The notes beneath the pieces were generated by a model. It was not told where the DNA came from. It did no database searches and saw only the letters and a list, made by a program, of their open reading frames with translations. A stretch of DNA of 64,000 nucleotides from Anthostomella pinea (Eukaryota > Ascomycota > Sordariomycetes > Xylariales > Xylariaceae). The stretch spans positions 372,001 through 436,000 of the forward strand of contig CAUWAG010000006.1 in NCBI GenBank assembly GCA_963556695.1, given 5' to 3'. The stretch's first letter is position 1. Every line of letters begins with the position of its first letter. A program made the position numbers and the translations under genes. Below are positions 45,676 to 57,671 of this stretch, in pieces.

Positions 45676-46493
45676 GGTGGGCGCGCCTGGGCAAGGTCTC
45701 GCGATGGGAGTTGGAAATGCTTTTGACTGCCAACGAAACAACAGGAGGCGAGTGGTCGACGGAGGACTGGCTGGCTCTCGCTTGCACTGAGACGAGGCAG
45801 ATGGAAGATGAACGGATTGCTGCAATCAACAACGGTGTAGTCGAATGCGTAGGCAAAGTGTACTTGGTAATAAGAAAGATGGAAGTCAGATCCAAACAAG
45901 AGCACACCTACAGTATGCACGCAGGCTGTTGATCGTGAACAACCTGGGATGATGCTGGCTTGTCTGCTTCCAAGGTTTGCATGTTTGGTAGAGGACCAGA
46001 TGGAATGATGGAATGGTGGGTCGCGATTGGGCATTGGCATGGTGGGGTCAGGGAACTGTCAACACCGTCACCCCGGCAGCCACTGGCCAAAGTTGGTTCT
46101 GAAACACCGACAGCCCCGCGCCACAGCCTTCCCTGCCCCTGTTGCATTCCCGCCGCCTGGACCACTGCTGGCCAGACCACTGGAACCGCCTGCAGCCACC
46201 ACCTGGGCACCCTGGCAGCCTGGAAAGCACGACACAGTGAGCCATATCTCTCATTACTGTGCAGCACATGTGATGTTGATGTCGATTTATACAGTGTCTT
46301 CAACCGTCATAAACTGTGTTTCAGTGTGACGCAAGAGCTGTGATACAGCACAGCAAGCACTCTGCAGGCAAGGCTGAAATCTTTGGCGGCTTAGAGCTTC
46401 AACACCAAAGATTTCATTGTTCGTGTTGCACCAAGAAACACACCTTCTCGACCATCTTGATACCCGGGCGGCTCGATACATACGTCAGACAAC
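45676..46493. other. head-to-head promoter, dbf2 / WBP11-like
   Basis: 818 bp between divergently transcribed genes. No independent feature was recognised; short frames only. Confidence 0.5.
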
Positions 46494-47385
46494 ATGCCGA
46501 AAGAACGCAATTTCAACCCCGTGCAAGAGCAGCGCAAAGCAGACAAGGCCAAGGCCATCAAGAAGGGTACGCTCTGCGTCCGACCCGTGCTGTAAGCTAC
46601 CTGAGTGCTGACTATGTCTCGTAGGGAAAGCAGAGGCGACCTCGCGTCGGAATGAGAAGCTCTCGAAACGGAACCCCGAGCGCATACAAAAACAAATCGA
46701 CGACCTGAAGCAGATCACTTCGGCCGGCGGCAAGCTCACGAAACACGAGGAGGCGGTACTAGAAGGACTCGGGCGTGACCTCAAGCAAGTCAACAAGGCG
46801 AGAGAGACACTAGGAGACAAAGCACCGACCTTTGGGCGCGGTGGTCCTCGGAGGGATGGCGAAGACCGTGGAGTACTAGGCAAGAGGAGAAGAGGCGGCG
46901 ACGATGCGGCGAGCAGCGACGACGATGTGCCAGACGACGTCAAGAGCATACCGATGCCAAGGGATACACCGCCGCCGATCCCGAAAGAAGTCCTCGACCA
47001 ATGGTACGCGAAGCGCAGAGCGGCAAGAGCTGCGAACGCGACCAGCGCAACCAACGCGAACGAAACACCATTGGGGGAGCGGGAGGGCCGGCCACCCCGG
47101 CACCAAGAAGCGACACCTGCACCAGTCGAGGTCAAGACGGTGTACGAGGCGAAGCCTATGGTACGCGACTTGCGGAAAGAGGCTGTCAGTGCATTCGTAC
47201 CTACGGCTGTGCGGATGAAGATGGAGAAAGGCAGAGGCCAGGGCGGTCTGATGGAGCCAGAAGAGGCGGACCGACTAGAAAGGGAAGGCTACTTGAAGAC
47301 GGCACCCCAGAGGGATGTAGCAGAGCGGGCTACAACAGGGCCTCAGGGAGTCACGATGGAGGAAGTCGAGGATCAGGAAGAGTGA
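46494..47385 (+). CDS. WBP11-type splicing factor
   Basis: Exons 46494..46566 and 46625..47385 give 277 residues. The N-terminal block PKERNFNPVQEQRKADKAKA and KKGKAEATSRRNEKL is the WW-domain-binding protein 11 N-terminal domain found in spliceosome-associated proteins (human WBP11, fission yeast Saf1). The conserved RNPERIQKQIDDLK and the helix with LTKHEEAVLEGL follow. The middle is Arg/Asp-rich with short Pro motifs (MPRDTPPPIPKEVL) able to bind WW domains. The C-terminus has LRKEAVSAFVPTAVRMK. It is nuclear and probably acts with the Prp19/catalytic-step machinery; that role is from family knowledge. The intron is phase 1, 58 nt. Confidence 0.85.
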
Positions 47386-48263
47386 GGAGGAAAACCAGGT
47401 CCCGTTACGAAGGACCATTCGACCACCTCTATCATGCCTAGATGAAGCCCAGGAGTGCACAAACAGCCTCTATCGCAGCAGTCGTCAATAGGCAGGTCTC
47501 TGTCGCGAGCCCACGGCCATGTCGCATTGCCATACAGACACGTTGCTCCATCAACTTGGTTGCGTACGAGGCTACAGGTATGGAGTACGCGACCAGTCTT
47601 GCATGATGGTGTGATAAGTTGCCTGACATAACAGATTATAGCAATAATACGTGCATCGTTCTATGTCGACCATCGCCGATATTCTCCATCCCCGCGATTC
47701 ATCGGCTTTGTGGTGTTATTCTCACAAGCCACGCCCGCTATATGAGGTCGTTTGTGTCAGCTTCGGTTTCAGCTAACGGCGCGCCCTCCAGTGTCAGCCC
47801 TTTGAGTCAACACTCTGAAACGTAATTATCATACAAACCCGTATAGGTTCCCCGTAGATGCGGAACGACCTGCCTCTGGGGTTTATGGCGGGGTTATAGG
47901 CGTGCTTACAATAGCGTTGGTTGGTTGCTTGCATTGTTACCACCCAAATGACCCTCTCCGACTGCGGCACCTCCCTGGCTTTGGATAAAAGTGTCATGGG
48001 AACTCGGTCGAGCCTGAATTCCATTCAACATGTCGATGCGTCGACCATGGACATGGATGAAGCCGACCCACCCACGGCCCTCGCAGCGATATCTGCCTAC
48101 ATAAAAGTGGATTGATGAATCTTAGTATCTTTTCACGTGAAGATACCACTTTCAACGTCTTAATGGTGGCTGGCTAACCATATACATATTACAGCAAACC
48201 CTTGTTTGCCATAGTTGCCGCATCCTCATCATCTTCCATGGTTGTTCTTGGGTGTTAGGAGGA
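47386..48263. other. intergenic, nothing convincing
   Basis: 3' flank of the WBP11-like gene and promoter of the MFS gene. No further feature was recognised. Confidence 0.45.
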
Positions 48264-49749
48264 ATGGATGACAGAGGAGAAAAGGCCGTCGAGAGCCAAC
48301 GTGCGGCACGCGACGCAGAAGGCCAAAGACCTCCGTCCAGCCATGAAAAAGATGGAGTCGAACTCAACTCAAACCCCAACCCGCAGCTCTTCGTCGTGCA
48401 AGATGACGGGCAGCCGCCATCCGAAGAGAAGTCGGATGCGGAATCCGGGCGCGCGGTGACGCTCATGGGAGATGAGATGTACCCCGAGGGCGGACTGGAA
48501 GCATGGCTCGTTGTGTTCGGCTCATGGTGCGGCCTGACGGCCTCACTCGGCTTGATGAACACCATTGCGATTTTCCAGACGTACGTGTCGACCCATCAGC
48601 TGCTGGGCTATAGTGAGGGGTCGGTGGGCTGGATATTCTCCGTGTACACAGCGTTGTGCTTTTTCTGTGGCATTTACATCGGGCCATTGTTCGACAAGTA
48701 CGGGCCGCGGTGGCTCATCGGCTCGGGATCCGTCATTGTCGTCGCCGGCGTTATGATTATGAGTATTTGTACCCGTAAGTCGATGAATACCTTGCATCCA
48801 AGATCTCGCGCCCATCAGTCTCTTTGACTAATACCACTTAGAATACTGGCACTTCATGCTCTGCTTCGGCATCTTAAACGGCGTGGGCAGCTCACTCCTC
48901 TTCACCCCGTCCATTACCGCCGTGGGCCACTATTTTCGCAAGCGGCGCGGCCTCGCCTCGGGCCTCGCCAGCACAGGCGGTGGCGTCGGCGGCGTCATCT
49001 TCCCACTGATGCTGCAGACGCTCTTCGAGCGCGTCGGCTGGGCCTGGGCCATCCGCTCGCTGGGCTTCCTCTGCCTCTTCCTCCTCATCTTCGCCAACCT
49101 GCTGATAAAGAAGCGCCTGCCGCCGGCCAAGAACGCCAGCGCACACCCAGACTTCAAGATCTTCAAAGAGAAGGCGTTTCTGCTGCTGACCATCGGCGTC
49201 TTCATGCTCGAGTTCGGCCTGTTCATCCCGCTGGCGTACATCTCGAGCTACGCGCTCGCTAGCGGTTTTGATGAGACGTTCGCGTTCCAGATCCTGCCGA
49301 TCCTCAACGCGGCGTCGGTGCTGGGCCGCGCGCTGCCGGGTTGGTGGGCCGACCGCATCGGGCCGTTCAACACCAACATGCTCTCTATCGGCGTAACGAT
49401 ATTTGCCTGTTACGTGGTGTGGCTGCCTTTCGGGCGCACGATGCCCGGGCTCGTCGTGTTCGCCGTGCTCTTCGGGTTCGCGACGGGCAATAATATTAGT
49501 ATCACGCCCGTGTGCGTCGGCCGGCTGTGCCACACGCAGCACTACGGGCGGTACTACGCCACCTGCTACACGGTCGTGTCGGTCGCCTGCCTGATCGGCA
49601 TCCCGGTCGGCGGCAGCATCGTGGCGGCCGCCGGGGGCGACTACTGGGCGCTTATTGTGTTTACGGGGCTCACGCAGGTCTTGTCTGTTGCGGCGATATA
49701 TGCGGCCAAGGGGGTTAGTGTGGGGTGGAAGCCGTGGACGAATTTCTGA
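48264..49749 (+). CDS. MFS transporter, monocarboxylate-permease type
   Basis: Exons 48264..48774 and 48842..49749 (67-nt intron) give 472 residues. The N-terminal 80 residues are hydrophilic and cytosolic. The family entry motif EGGLEAWLVVFGSW leads to helix 1, as in fungal MCT-like proteins (Mch2/Mch4/Mch5 group). About 12 helices are visible with a loop after helix 6 (KKRLPPAKNASAHPDFKIF). Other marks are YGPRW after helix 2, HYFRKRRGLASGLASTGGGVGG in the first half and RALPGWWADRIGPFN in the second. Members carry monocarboxylates, riboflavin or other small metabolites; the substrate cannot be told. Plasma membrane likely. The coding region of exon 2 is GC-rich compared with its flanks. 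Confidence 0.85.
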
Positions 49750-50770
49750 TGGCCCGGACGAACTTATGATGGGCATGAGGCAGTTGGGTTGATTGGTTTG
49801 TGCACAGTACTTCAATGTTGGGCCGTAGGGGTGGTTTGGGAGAGCGCGCATAGGGAAGCTCCCACGAGCCGCGATGACTGGACTCTCAAGCGGCCGACAT
49901 AAAAAGTTGCATGACAGGCGAGCGACTGGAAGAAGTACCGGATTGCTGCTTATATCACTGCAGTCCACTCGTGCATACATACAAGTGGCTTCTGAAGCCA
50001 ATTCAAGCCTCCATAAAAGGCGAGGGTACCGTGGCCACGCGTCTGGCGTTCGGAGCTCCGAAGAGCTAACACGAAGCTTATAACCTCCTATCCGCCAATA
50101 GGTCACCGTCCAACGCGGAACGGATCACGAGCTCATCCCACCGCCAAGGCAGCGCACCGCCGCCCCAGCGGTTCACCGGCCAGATGAACGGTTGCGTGCG
50201 TATCGTCAGCCCCTTCTATCGACGTATGTTCGGCGTCGGGATTCTCTCGTGTCGTGGTTTGGGGCCGTCGGAGATACGATGCTAATAGCCAGTCGGTGAC
50301 CGGCCCCACGGTACATCATTTCAGGGTTCGACCTGTATGATAGCCATGTACACCCTGCCGTTACCATGATTGGTTCTGTAGCTCAGCTAGAGCCACGGCA
50401 CTCGCACGGCCCGACAGCGGTCCATAAAAGGACCACTGCCAGACCGGGCTTGGAAGTTGGGACGGGAAGAACTTCCCTTCTCGATCTCGCGTCCGTTGTG
50501 CGGAGTCAGGCCCGCACGCAACAGTGGCGAATTCAGCCGCCCGCCGTCTCTCGCGCTGTGGAATGAAATGGAGGGACATTATCAACTAGCTGGCAGCTGG
50601 CCACGACGGCTGGCCAGGCCCCCTTGAAGAGGCTCACGCCCAGGCCCAATACATGCAATTTCTCTCTCACCGCGTAGCCAATGCTGTGAATGTAGACTAC
50701 GCTGAAGTTGGCCGTTGACACTTCGCTCCCTCTCGTTTTCGTCACTCGTGACATCTTGCACAACAGCAGG
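49750..50770. other. intergenic, nothing convincing
   Basis: 3' flank of the MFS gene and promoter of phospholipase B. A tRNA-like A-box at about 50371 lacks a matching T arm (see rejected items). Confidence 0.45.
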
Positions 50771-52510
50771 ATGGTCTCACAACCGATCAAGCTGGCTCTG
50801 GTGGCCTTATGCGGCATCGCTGCAGCCGTACCAGCACCAGCTCCGGCAGTGGTAGACATTGATGAGCGGCAACTACTCGTACAACCTTATGTACCGATAC
50901 CGACGACCTGCCCCAGCACCGCTCTTGTCCGCCCGGCGACGAGCATCAGCTTGAACGAAGCTGGCTACGTATCGGCCCGGAAGAAGAAGGCAGATAAAGC
51001 CCTGGCAGCCTGGCTAAAGAAGCAAGGCAATTTCAGCAATTCATCGCAGCCAACAGTCGGCTTCACCTCAAGCGGTGGAGGCTACCGCGCCCTTCTCTGC
51101 ACCGCAGGCGTAGTCCAAGCCTTGGACGGCCGCGACAGTAACTTCACCACGAGCGGCTTGTACCAGGCTTTGACCTACGAGGCTGGTCTGTCAGGCGGAT
51201 CGTGGTTCTTGTCGTCCCTCGCGGGCAACAATTGGCCGACTGTGTCGTACCTCAGAGACAACCTTTGGGAGCAAGCCTTCCAGAACTCGTTGCTGGTACC
51301 GGCAAACTTACTCTCGATATCTGGCTTGACAGAGTACGCTGCCGTAACGACTGAGCTCGCAGCCAAAGAGGCAGCGGGCTACCCTGCCACTATTGTCGAC
51401 CCATACGGGCGTCTGCTGTCCTATCAGTTGCTGCAAGGAGCCGATGGCGGCGTTGCGACCAGATTATCCGGCCTCACGAAATTGAGCAACTTCACTTCGC
51501 ATAACGTGCCATACCCCATCATCACGACAACAGGCGTCAACGGTACAGGGGCCCAGTGTGTCCCTCCGTTCAGCGCGCTAATCTACGAATTCCACCCCTA
51601 CGAATACGGCTCCTGGGACACGGGCATCGCCGCCTTCTCCCAGACAGCCTACATGGGCACCAAACTCACAAACGGCGAACCCACGATATCTGGCGCTTGC
51701 ACGGCGCACTACGACAACCTTGGCTACATTTTTGGAACCAGCAGTGATGTCTTCTACGATGTCTGCGCTGTCATTGAGCCTTCGAATAGCTCGTCCAGCG
51801 GTCTGCAGAATGTACTGGAAGGCATTGTTAATGACGTGCATGAGCCGGACTTCCAGGATCTGTTTGGTGTCTATGTGAATCCGTTTTATAAGTATCCGGG
51901 ATCGCCGATGGTAAAGGATGAGGAGGTGTTGACCATGGTGGATGGAGGGGCGACTGATCAAAACAATCCGATATGGTTCGTCCTAGAGACTACATGGCTC
52001 GTATTGCGGGCTGATTGCTGACGATTGAACAGGCCTTTCATCCAGCCAGCAGGTCGTTCTGTCGACGTCCTCATCGTCAACGACAACAGCGCTGACAACA
52101 CGGACAACTTTCCCAACGGCACCGAGATCATCCAGACGTACCAGAACGCGGAAGCTGCGGGGCTCACTTTGATGCCGACGATACCACCCGTCGACACCTT
52201 CGTCAGCCAGGGCCTCAACAAGCGCGCCACCTTCTTCGGCTGCAACGAGACAGATACCGTCTTTATCGTGTACCTGCCAAACGTGAATTATACGTACGAC
52301 TCGAACAAACCGACGTCGAAGGTTCAGTACGCGGTGGCGGAGACGGACGCGATGATCCTGAACGGCAATGCGATTGCGACGCAGAATGGCACCGCTGGCT
52401 GGCCTTTCTGCTTGGGCTGTGCAATCAAGCATAAAGATGGCAGCGGGCTGCCGGAGGGTTGCGACGCTTGCTTTGAAGAATATTGTTACTTTCAGTCCGA
52501 CACTACTTAG
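50771..52510 (+). CDS. secreted phospholipase B / lysophospholipase
   Basis: Exons 50771..51975 and 52033..52510 (57-nt intron, phase 2) give 560 residues. A signal peptide (KLALVALCGIAAAVPA) is followed by the fungal PLB catalytic domain of the cytosolic PLA2-like fold: SGGGYRA (101-107), nucleophile elbow GLSGGSW with Ser141, and the catalytic Asp391 in VDGGATDQNN. It removes acyl chains from phospholipids and lysophospholipids (EC 3.1.1.5). Many NxS/T sequons fit secretion. The Cys-rich C-terminus (PFCLGCAIKHK ... CDACFEEYCYF) is also typical. No GPI tail is visible, so it is probably extracellular. Length is slightly below the 600-630 residues of yeast Plb1. Roles are phosphate and lipid nutrition, and host membrane attack in pathogens. 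Confidence 0.92.
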
Positions 52511-53268
52511 TGGGTAGCTAGGCTTTTGCAGCATCTGAGGCACGATGATATGATGTACACAGCAATGAGAAAAGAATATGCACGGATCTTGTGTGTTATA
52601 AGCCCCTTCATGGCTTATGATCTTATGTGACTTATTATAAGAGCTGTATGAGAGGCGGGTTGACTTGACTTTTTATCTTGGTGTCTGGGTCCAAAAAAGA
52701 ATCCATACAATCAATCGCACAGCGTTTGCACGTGCCATGCCGACGTCTCCGCTCGTCCGATGTTGCTGTGGGTCCTTTTTGGGGTGGCTCGCTGACCGAA
52801 GCGCTCCGGCTCACGGCTCCCTCCCTCATCAAGGTTGAATGATCGCACATCGTCACAGAGATACGTGAGAGGCTTGAGGCACTTTCCTGCCACCCACTAC
52901 ACTGTTACCATTGTCATCGGGGCATTGCCTTAGTAAGTAACTCCCCTTTGCCGCTACTGTCTAGTCTCATTGTTGGTGTGTTCAATGTTGTTCCTGCCAG
53001 CCAATGTGGTTATCCCCCGCGCTGAATGAAACCACCGAATCTGGGGTACCGGGGAGCCGAGGTCCTGTACATTGGACACCCGGATGCCCGAAGACCACAA
53101 GAGACAGCCGGCAAACCTTATGACGACATATAAGCTTCGGAGAAACGGTCGTTACTTCTGTCTTATAACAACAGCGCATTCGTTTGCCCTCTTCATGGTC
53201 GCTGCCGCTGTCTTCGCGTTATTTGTTTACTGACCACGCCATTCTCACTCATCTCACTCACTAACACG
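52511..53268. other. intergenic, nothing convincing
   Basis: 3' flank of phospholipase B and promoter of the next gene; only short frames. Confidence 0.5.
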
Positions 53269-54714
53269 ATGGCACCACAGGAAGTATCAAGACGGGACTC
53301 AGAGTCGACAAGACGGGGAGGCAATACACCGTCTCTCAGTCTCTCATTCAACCTCTCTGACGCGCGCTCTTCCTCTAGATCACCATCCATCTCATCCTCA
53401 TCGTCACAAGATACCATGTCGAGCCATACCACCAACACAACCGCCCCTTTGCACCAGGTGGATGAGAATGCCTACTTCAACTCCAACCCACCGCCCAAGG
53501 CGCTACCCCAGCACATCGCAGCAGCCGAGTCATTCATAAATCAGCATGCGGCAGCCAACCGGCGAGTCGTGCTTATAACCTCGGGTGGTACGACGGTACC
53601 GCTGGAGAAGCAGACCGTGCGCTTCATCGACAACTTCAGCGCCGGCACGCGCGGCGCCACGTCGGCTGAGTACTTCCTCGAGGCCGGGTACGCCGTCATC
53701 TTCCTGCACCGCCAGTTCAGCCTACTGCCGTACAGCCGGCACTACAGCCACTCGACCGACTGCTTCCTGGACTTCCTGTACGAGGGCGCCGACGGCAGCG
53801 TCGTCGCCAACCCGGCCCACCAGGAGAAGATGATGCGCGTGCTGCGCAAGTACACCGACGCCAAGCGCCGCAACACCCTGCTGATGCTGCCCTTCGTCAC
53901 CATCACCGACTACCTGCATGAGCTGCGTGCCGTGGCGCAGCTGATGCGACCGCTCGGCCCTAATGGGCTGCTGTACCTCGCTGCCGCCGTTAGCGACTTC
54001 TTCGTGCCGCCCGAGCGCATGGCCGAGCACAAGATCCAGAGCACGGACGCGACGGACAAGTTGCGCCAGGGGCCCACGACCATGAGGCAGGAAAAGCGGG
54101 AACAGCAGCAGCAGCAGCAGCCGTCAGAAGGAGGTGGAGGTAACCAAAAACAGAACGGGAGCGGGAAAGACGGAGCGCAGCCAGAAGAAGAAACCTTCGA
54201 CAACTTCGACTCGTCGCCCGCGGTGCCGCGCAGCAAGCGCCTGATCGTGGACCTGGACCCCGTGCCCAAGTTCCTCAAGAACCTGGTCGACGGCTGGGCG
54301 CCCGAGGGCATGATCGTGTCGTTCAAGCTCGAGACGGACCCGGGCCTGCTGGTGCACAAGGCGCGCTACTCGCTCGACCGCTACCAGCACCACCTGGTCG
54401 TCGGCAATTTGCTGTCGACGCGCAAGTGGGAGGTCGTCTTCGTCGGGGCCGGCCGCGACGACCGCTGGATCCGCGTCCCCATCAACCGCCGCAAGAAGAC
54501 GATTAGCGGCGCCGAGGAGCTCGTCGGTGCGGCTGAGCGGGACCGCAGCACCGGTGGGGGCGGCAGTAATAGGCCCCTGGACCCGGCCACGCTGCCGGAG
54601 GGTGAGCCGGAGATGGAGATTGAGAGCTTGATCATCCCGGCTGTGGAGGAGTGGCACTCGAAGCATGTCGAGTCGGCTACCACGAGGAATGGTGGCGCTT
54701 CTGCATCCAGGTAA
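53269..54714 (+). CDS. cab2: phosphopantothenate-cysteine ligase
   Basis: Single exon, 481 residues from ATG 53269; a second in-frame ATG (residue 50) may be the real start because the first 49 residues are Ser/Arg-rich and unlike the family. The enzyme joins phosphopantothenate and cysteine using a nucleotide triphosphate, step two of coenzyme A synthesis (yeast Cab2, EC 6.3.2.-). Signature: ITSGGTTVPLE (103-113), VRFIDNFSAGTRGATSAE (117-134), YLAAAVSDFFVPP and, after an insert, IVDLDPVPKFLKNLV and IVSFKLETDP. The insert at about residues 266-320 is low complexity, with a CAG run coding six or more Gln and a Gly/Asn stretch. It is cytosolic. The second half ends in an unstructured tail. Confidence 0.9.
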   Translation: MAPQEVSRRDSESTRRGGNTPSLSLSFNLSDARSSSRSPSISSSSSQDTMSSHTTNTTAPLHQVDENAYFNSNPPPKALPQHIAAAESFINQHAAANRRVVLITSGGTTVPLEKQTVRFIDNFSAGTRGATSAEYFLEAGYAVIFLHRQFSLLPYSRHYSHSTDCFLDFLYEGADGSVVANPAHQEKMMRVLRKYTDAKRRNTLLMLPFVTITDYLHELRAVAQLMRPLGPNGLLYLAAAVSDFFVPPERMAEHKIQSTDATDKLRQGPTTMRQEKREQQQQQQPSEGGGGNQKQNGSGKDGAQPEEETFDNFDSSPAVPRSKRLIVDLDPVPKFLKNLVDGWAPEGMIVSFKLETDPGLLVHKARYSLDRYQHHLVVGNLLSTRKWEVVFVGAGRDDRWIRVPINRRKKTISGAEELVGAAERDRSTGGGGSNRPLDPATLPEGEPEMEIESLIIPAVEEWHSKHVESATTRNGGASASR

Positions 54715-55244
54715 CAATATGTGGTTGGTACGTAAATCTCTCAGGAACCGAGGTGCACGACCATGTCTACGGGAAGGGAGGGCAAAGGCTCGGTGGAGTC
54801 GTCTGATATCATTGAGAAGTCTTCTGAAGATAATAGGGCGCACATGGTGTGAACAGCATACTACAGGATCTCGGATCAACGCAGCGGGAGTAGAGGTAGA
54901 AGGGAATATTGGTTCGTACGGTAGCTGGCGTTCGCTGGTCTAGATATAGCGGGAGCTAAACGCTGATGATGTCGATGGGGAATGAAAAGGGGGCTTATGG
55001 GTGCATAACTACATGCGTGGATACAGAGGCATCAAGCAAGCATCGTACGTCAAGTTCAATGTCGTATAGCTGTGTTCCCTCGACAGGGGTATCGGGTCAG
55101 TAGAATCCGAGGAAAAGCAAAGTTGCAAACGCACATGCATGACTCATGAGCAAAAATCGATCACCTCCACGAGGGGTGCACTTCGAAACCAAGCTTCTCT
55201 ACCTTCACTCATATCTTGTCCATCTTCTCTATTGTATGTCAATC
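54715..55244. other. intergenic, nothing convincing
   Basis: Between two same-strand genes. The start of the next gene could lie further upstream at 55146 or 55236, since the frame is open there. Confidence 0.5.
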
Positions 55245-56138
55245 ATGGAAGCTCAAACCGAAGTCAAGAACACAGGGGCAACTCCAAAGTCGAAGTCGGA
55301 GGCTGGAATCGCTCGCGAGAAGCGGAAGAAGCAGAACCAGAAAGCGCGTCGCAAAGCACAGGCAGAGGAAGTGGCCCAGGGCCCCGCGAACGAGGGAGGG
55401 AGAGCCGAACCGCAGCAGATCGTCAAGAACATCCCGGCCGGGAGCGAAGTTGGCAGAACTGGACCTGTCAGACGCCACAAGAAGGCCCGGTTTGCGGCTC
55501 CCGTCTTTGCGGCAGACAACATTCTCCGCGTCGAGTCGGCGTCTCAATGGAAACCGGCGGCGCTGAAGCCCGGCAAGCAGCTGGTTGAGTTCGGCGCAGC
55601 GTTCGATGTGAATGAGTAAGGAAGAGTTTCAACCAAGCCCACTGCTCTCCTATTTCTGACTAGAACCCATGAGCACAGCTCGCACCTGAAGGACCTCGCG
55701 AGCGCAAGCCCAGCCTTCCGCTCCGGCCTGCGCGCCATCTACGCCGGAGGCGACGGGGCCGCCAGCCGCACCTCCGTCACCGACGAGACGCTGCGCGCTC
55801 TAGTTGACGCGCGCGTCTGGACGAATCTCCAGCACATCCGCCTCCTCGGGTCAACGGGCGGATCCACAAACGGACTGACGGGTCTCGTGAAGAGCCCACC
55901 GATCCAATCCATCATCATATCGGCCAAGTCGCGCGATTACATGAGCGGCATGTCCGTCTTGCCGCTCATGCAGTCGGACAGCCGGACGCTCAAGTATCTC
56001 GAACTCGTCAACTTCGAGGTTGATGACTCGATCGAGCAGTTCTTGCCGACGCTGACGAAGATGATTCCGGGCCTGGAATTCGTGTTTGGGACTGGGAAGA
56101 ATGTGGCTGTGTTTCGAAACGGAAGTGTGGTTGTGTAG
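55245..56138 (+). CDS. unknown protein, basic N-terminus and repeat-like C-terminus
   Basis: Exons 55245..55615 and 55664..56138 (48-nt intron, phase 2) give 281 residues. I chose ATG 55245 (MEAQTEV); in-frame ATGs at 55236 and 55146 would add up to 33 residues of less typical sequence. The first 90 residues are Lys/Arg/Gln-rich (REKRKKQNQKARRKAQ) and probably nuclear. The C-terminal half has alternating hydrophobic strands and helices (VWTNLQHIRLLGS, PPIQSIIISAKS, LKYLELVNFEVDDSIEQFL) reminiscent of leucine-rich-repeat spacing, but too short to be sure. No family recognised. Confidence 0.65.
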
Positions 56139-56846
56139 TGGTCACACCTCGTCTCGTTGGCAAGCCCAAATCTGGGTGGCTTCTCGAGGACTGGTCCGTA
56201 GGTAGGCACAGTGAGCGCGCTGGCAATCTACCATTATTGCCGCATTATCTTGATTATTTCCCAGTAACCCCTTATTAGTAGACCGACATTTAATGATATC
56301 CCATGGCGGTGGTTTTTTTTTCAACCATCAAGCATACACAGCACGCTATGGCCGCGGTGCAGAAGGCGTCCAGTCTGAGGGTTCGTTCTTGGAATGAGAT
56401 CCCCAGTATGGCCTTGATGTTCTACTACAACGCCCAAAAACCGGACCAGAAGAGCAACGGGAAAACGGCCGATTAGAGCCCGTTCATTCCAACTGCTCTG
56501 CTGAAATCGTGATGACAGCATCCAAGAATCCCTTACGTGTCGTACAGGATTTGCCTTCCCCTGCAAACCTGTACTGCTCAATCGAACTAGGCAATGATCT
56601 TTGCGCCCTTACACACGTGAAAGCCCATCAATAGATCCATGCCAACAATGAGAAGAAACCCTTAGTCCACCCATGAAAGGCCCTCCCGCCTGCAAGCACG
56701 AGCCTCGACGACAAGACAAAGCCGCCTCTCCCTTTCAAGGCCATCAACCATAAAACCCAATATTCAGATAAAATCCAAAGAATCCAACATGAAGCCCAAG
56801 GATAATCTCGAGCCTGGAGTAGATATCACATAGGATCGAACAAAAC
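56139..56846. other. intergenic, nothing convincing
   Basis: Short frames only. The right end is the promoter and leader of the next unknown gene. Confidence 0.45.
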
Positions 56847-57671
56847 ATGACACCCTCTTTCCTTCACCCTCCCCTCCCCTCCCACTTCCTCGCCTCGCGC
56901 CTCGGCGCCGCTGGCAAGACCTACGTCTGCGGACACCGGCTGACCCATCTCCCGCTCCCGCGGCTCGTAGCCCACTTCCGAGCACCACCTACCAAGCCGC
57001 ATGAGGCTGACCAGGACGAGCCAAACTGTGCCGCCTCCCTTCCCCTCCAACAGCCCTGCGCAGCATGCCAGCTCGCGACAGCCGCCGGCGTCGAGGAGGC
57101 CATTGCGGCACTGCAGTGCGGGCCCGAGGCGCTGGTCGAGCACGATATCGTGCAGGCTTTGTCGTTCTCGCTGCTGGAGCTGTACGCGGCGTCTTTGCCC
57201 TCGACTGAGTCCGAATCCGAGTCCGAGTCCGAGACTGAGGATGGGGATAGCTTGAACTCCAAGAGCAACAATAGCTCGCCCACTCCAACCCCCACCCACG
57301 AATGGGACTGGCCCTACCTCTGGGCCGAATGGGCCAAAGCCTTCGAGTCAAGCCGCAAGCGCGTCCACCTGCCCGAGCTCACCCACAACCTCGAGACCCT
57401 GCTCCCGCGCTCCCACTCCCACGACTTGGCCCCAGCGTTCCGGCCCATGGCCGTCGAGGCGTACACCCAATATAAATGCTGGATCGAAACGGGATGCGCG
57501 ACGGATCCCGGGGCGGCGAACATGCGGGCGCTGGAGAGGGAGGCGCGGACGGTGCAGGCGCCGCGGGAGCTGGAGGCGTACCTGTGTCGGGTGGATGGCT
57601 GGGCGCGGAAAAAGATGTTTTTGAACTTTCGGCTGGAGCCGTTTTACGATCAGAAGCTGGTGGAGGAGTAG
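56847..57671 (+). CDS. unknown soluble protein with acidic Ser/Glu repeat
   Basis: Single exon, 274 residues. No signal peptide or membrane helix. The N-terminal part has CGHRLTHLP and a CAAC pair (about residues 28 and 71-75) that could bind metal. The middle is an acidic run of Ser-Glu pairs (ESESESETEDGDS, near residue 121) caused by a TCCGAG hexamer repeat. The C-terminal half is helical with Trp-rich segments (HEWDWPYLWAEWAKAF, YTQYKCWIETGC). Codon use matches the neighbours. I recognise no family and infer no function. Confidence 0.6.
   Translation: MTPSFLHPPLPSHFLASRLGAAGKTYVCGHRLTHLPLPRLVAHFRAPPTKPHEADQDEPNCAASLPLQQPCAACQLATAAGVEEAIAALQCGPEALVEHDIVQALSFSLLELYAASLPSTESESESESETEDGDSLNSKSNNSSPTPTPTHEWDWPYLWAEWAKAFESSRKRVHLPELTHNLETLLPRSHSHDLAPAFRPMAVEAYTQYKCWIETGCATDPGAANMRALEREARTVQAPRELEAYLCRVDGWARKKMFLNFRLEPFYDQKLVEE

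Noticed and set aside
48892..50106. 404-codon minus-strand open frame
   Set aside because: Antisense shadow of the second MFS exon; Glu/Arg/Ala-rich without any motif.
50371..50446. tRNA-like start (TCTGTAGCTCAGCTAGAGC)
   Set aside because: It resembles an A box, but no T arm with GTTCGA-type B box or acceptor pairing follows within a normal distance.
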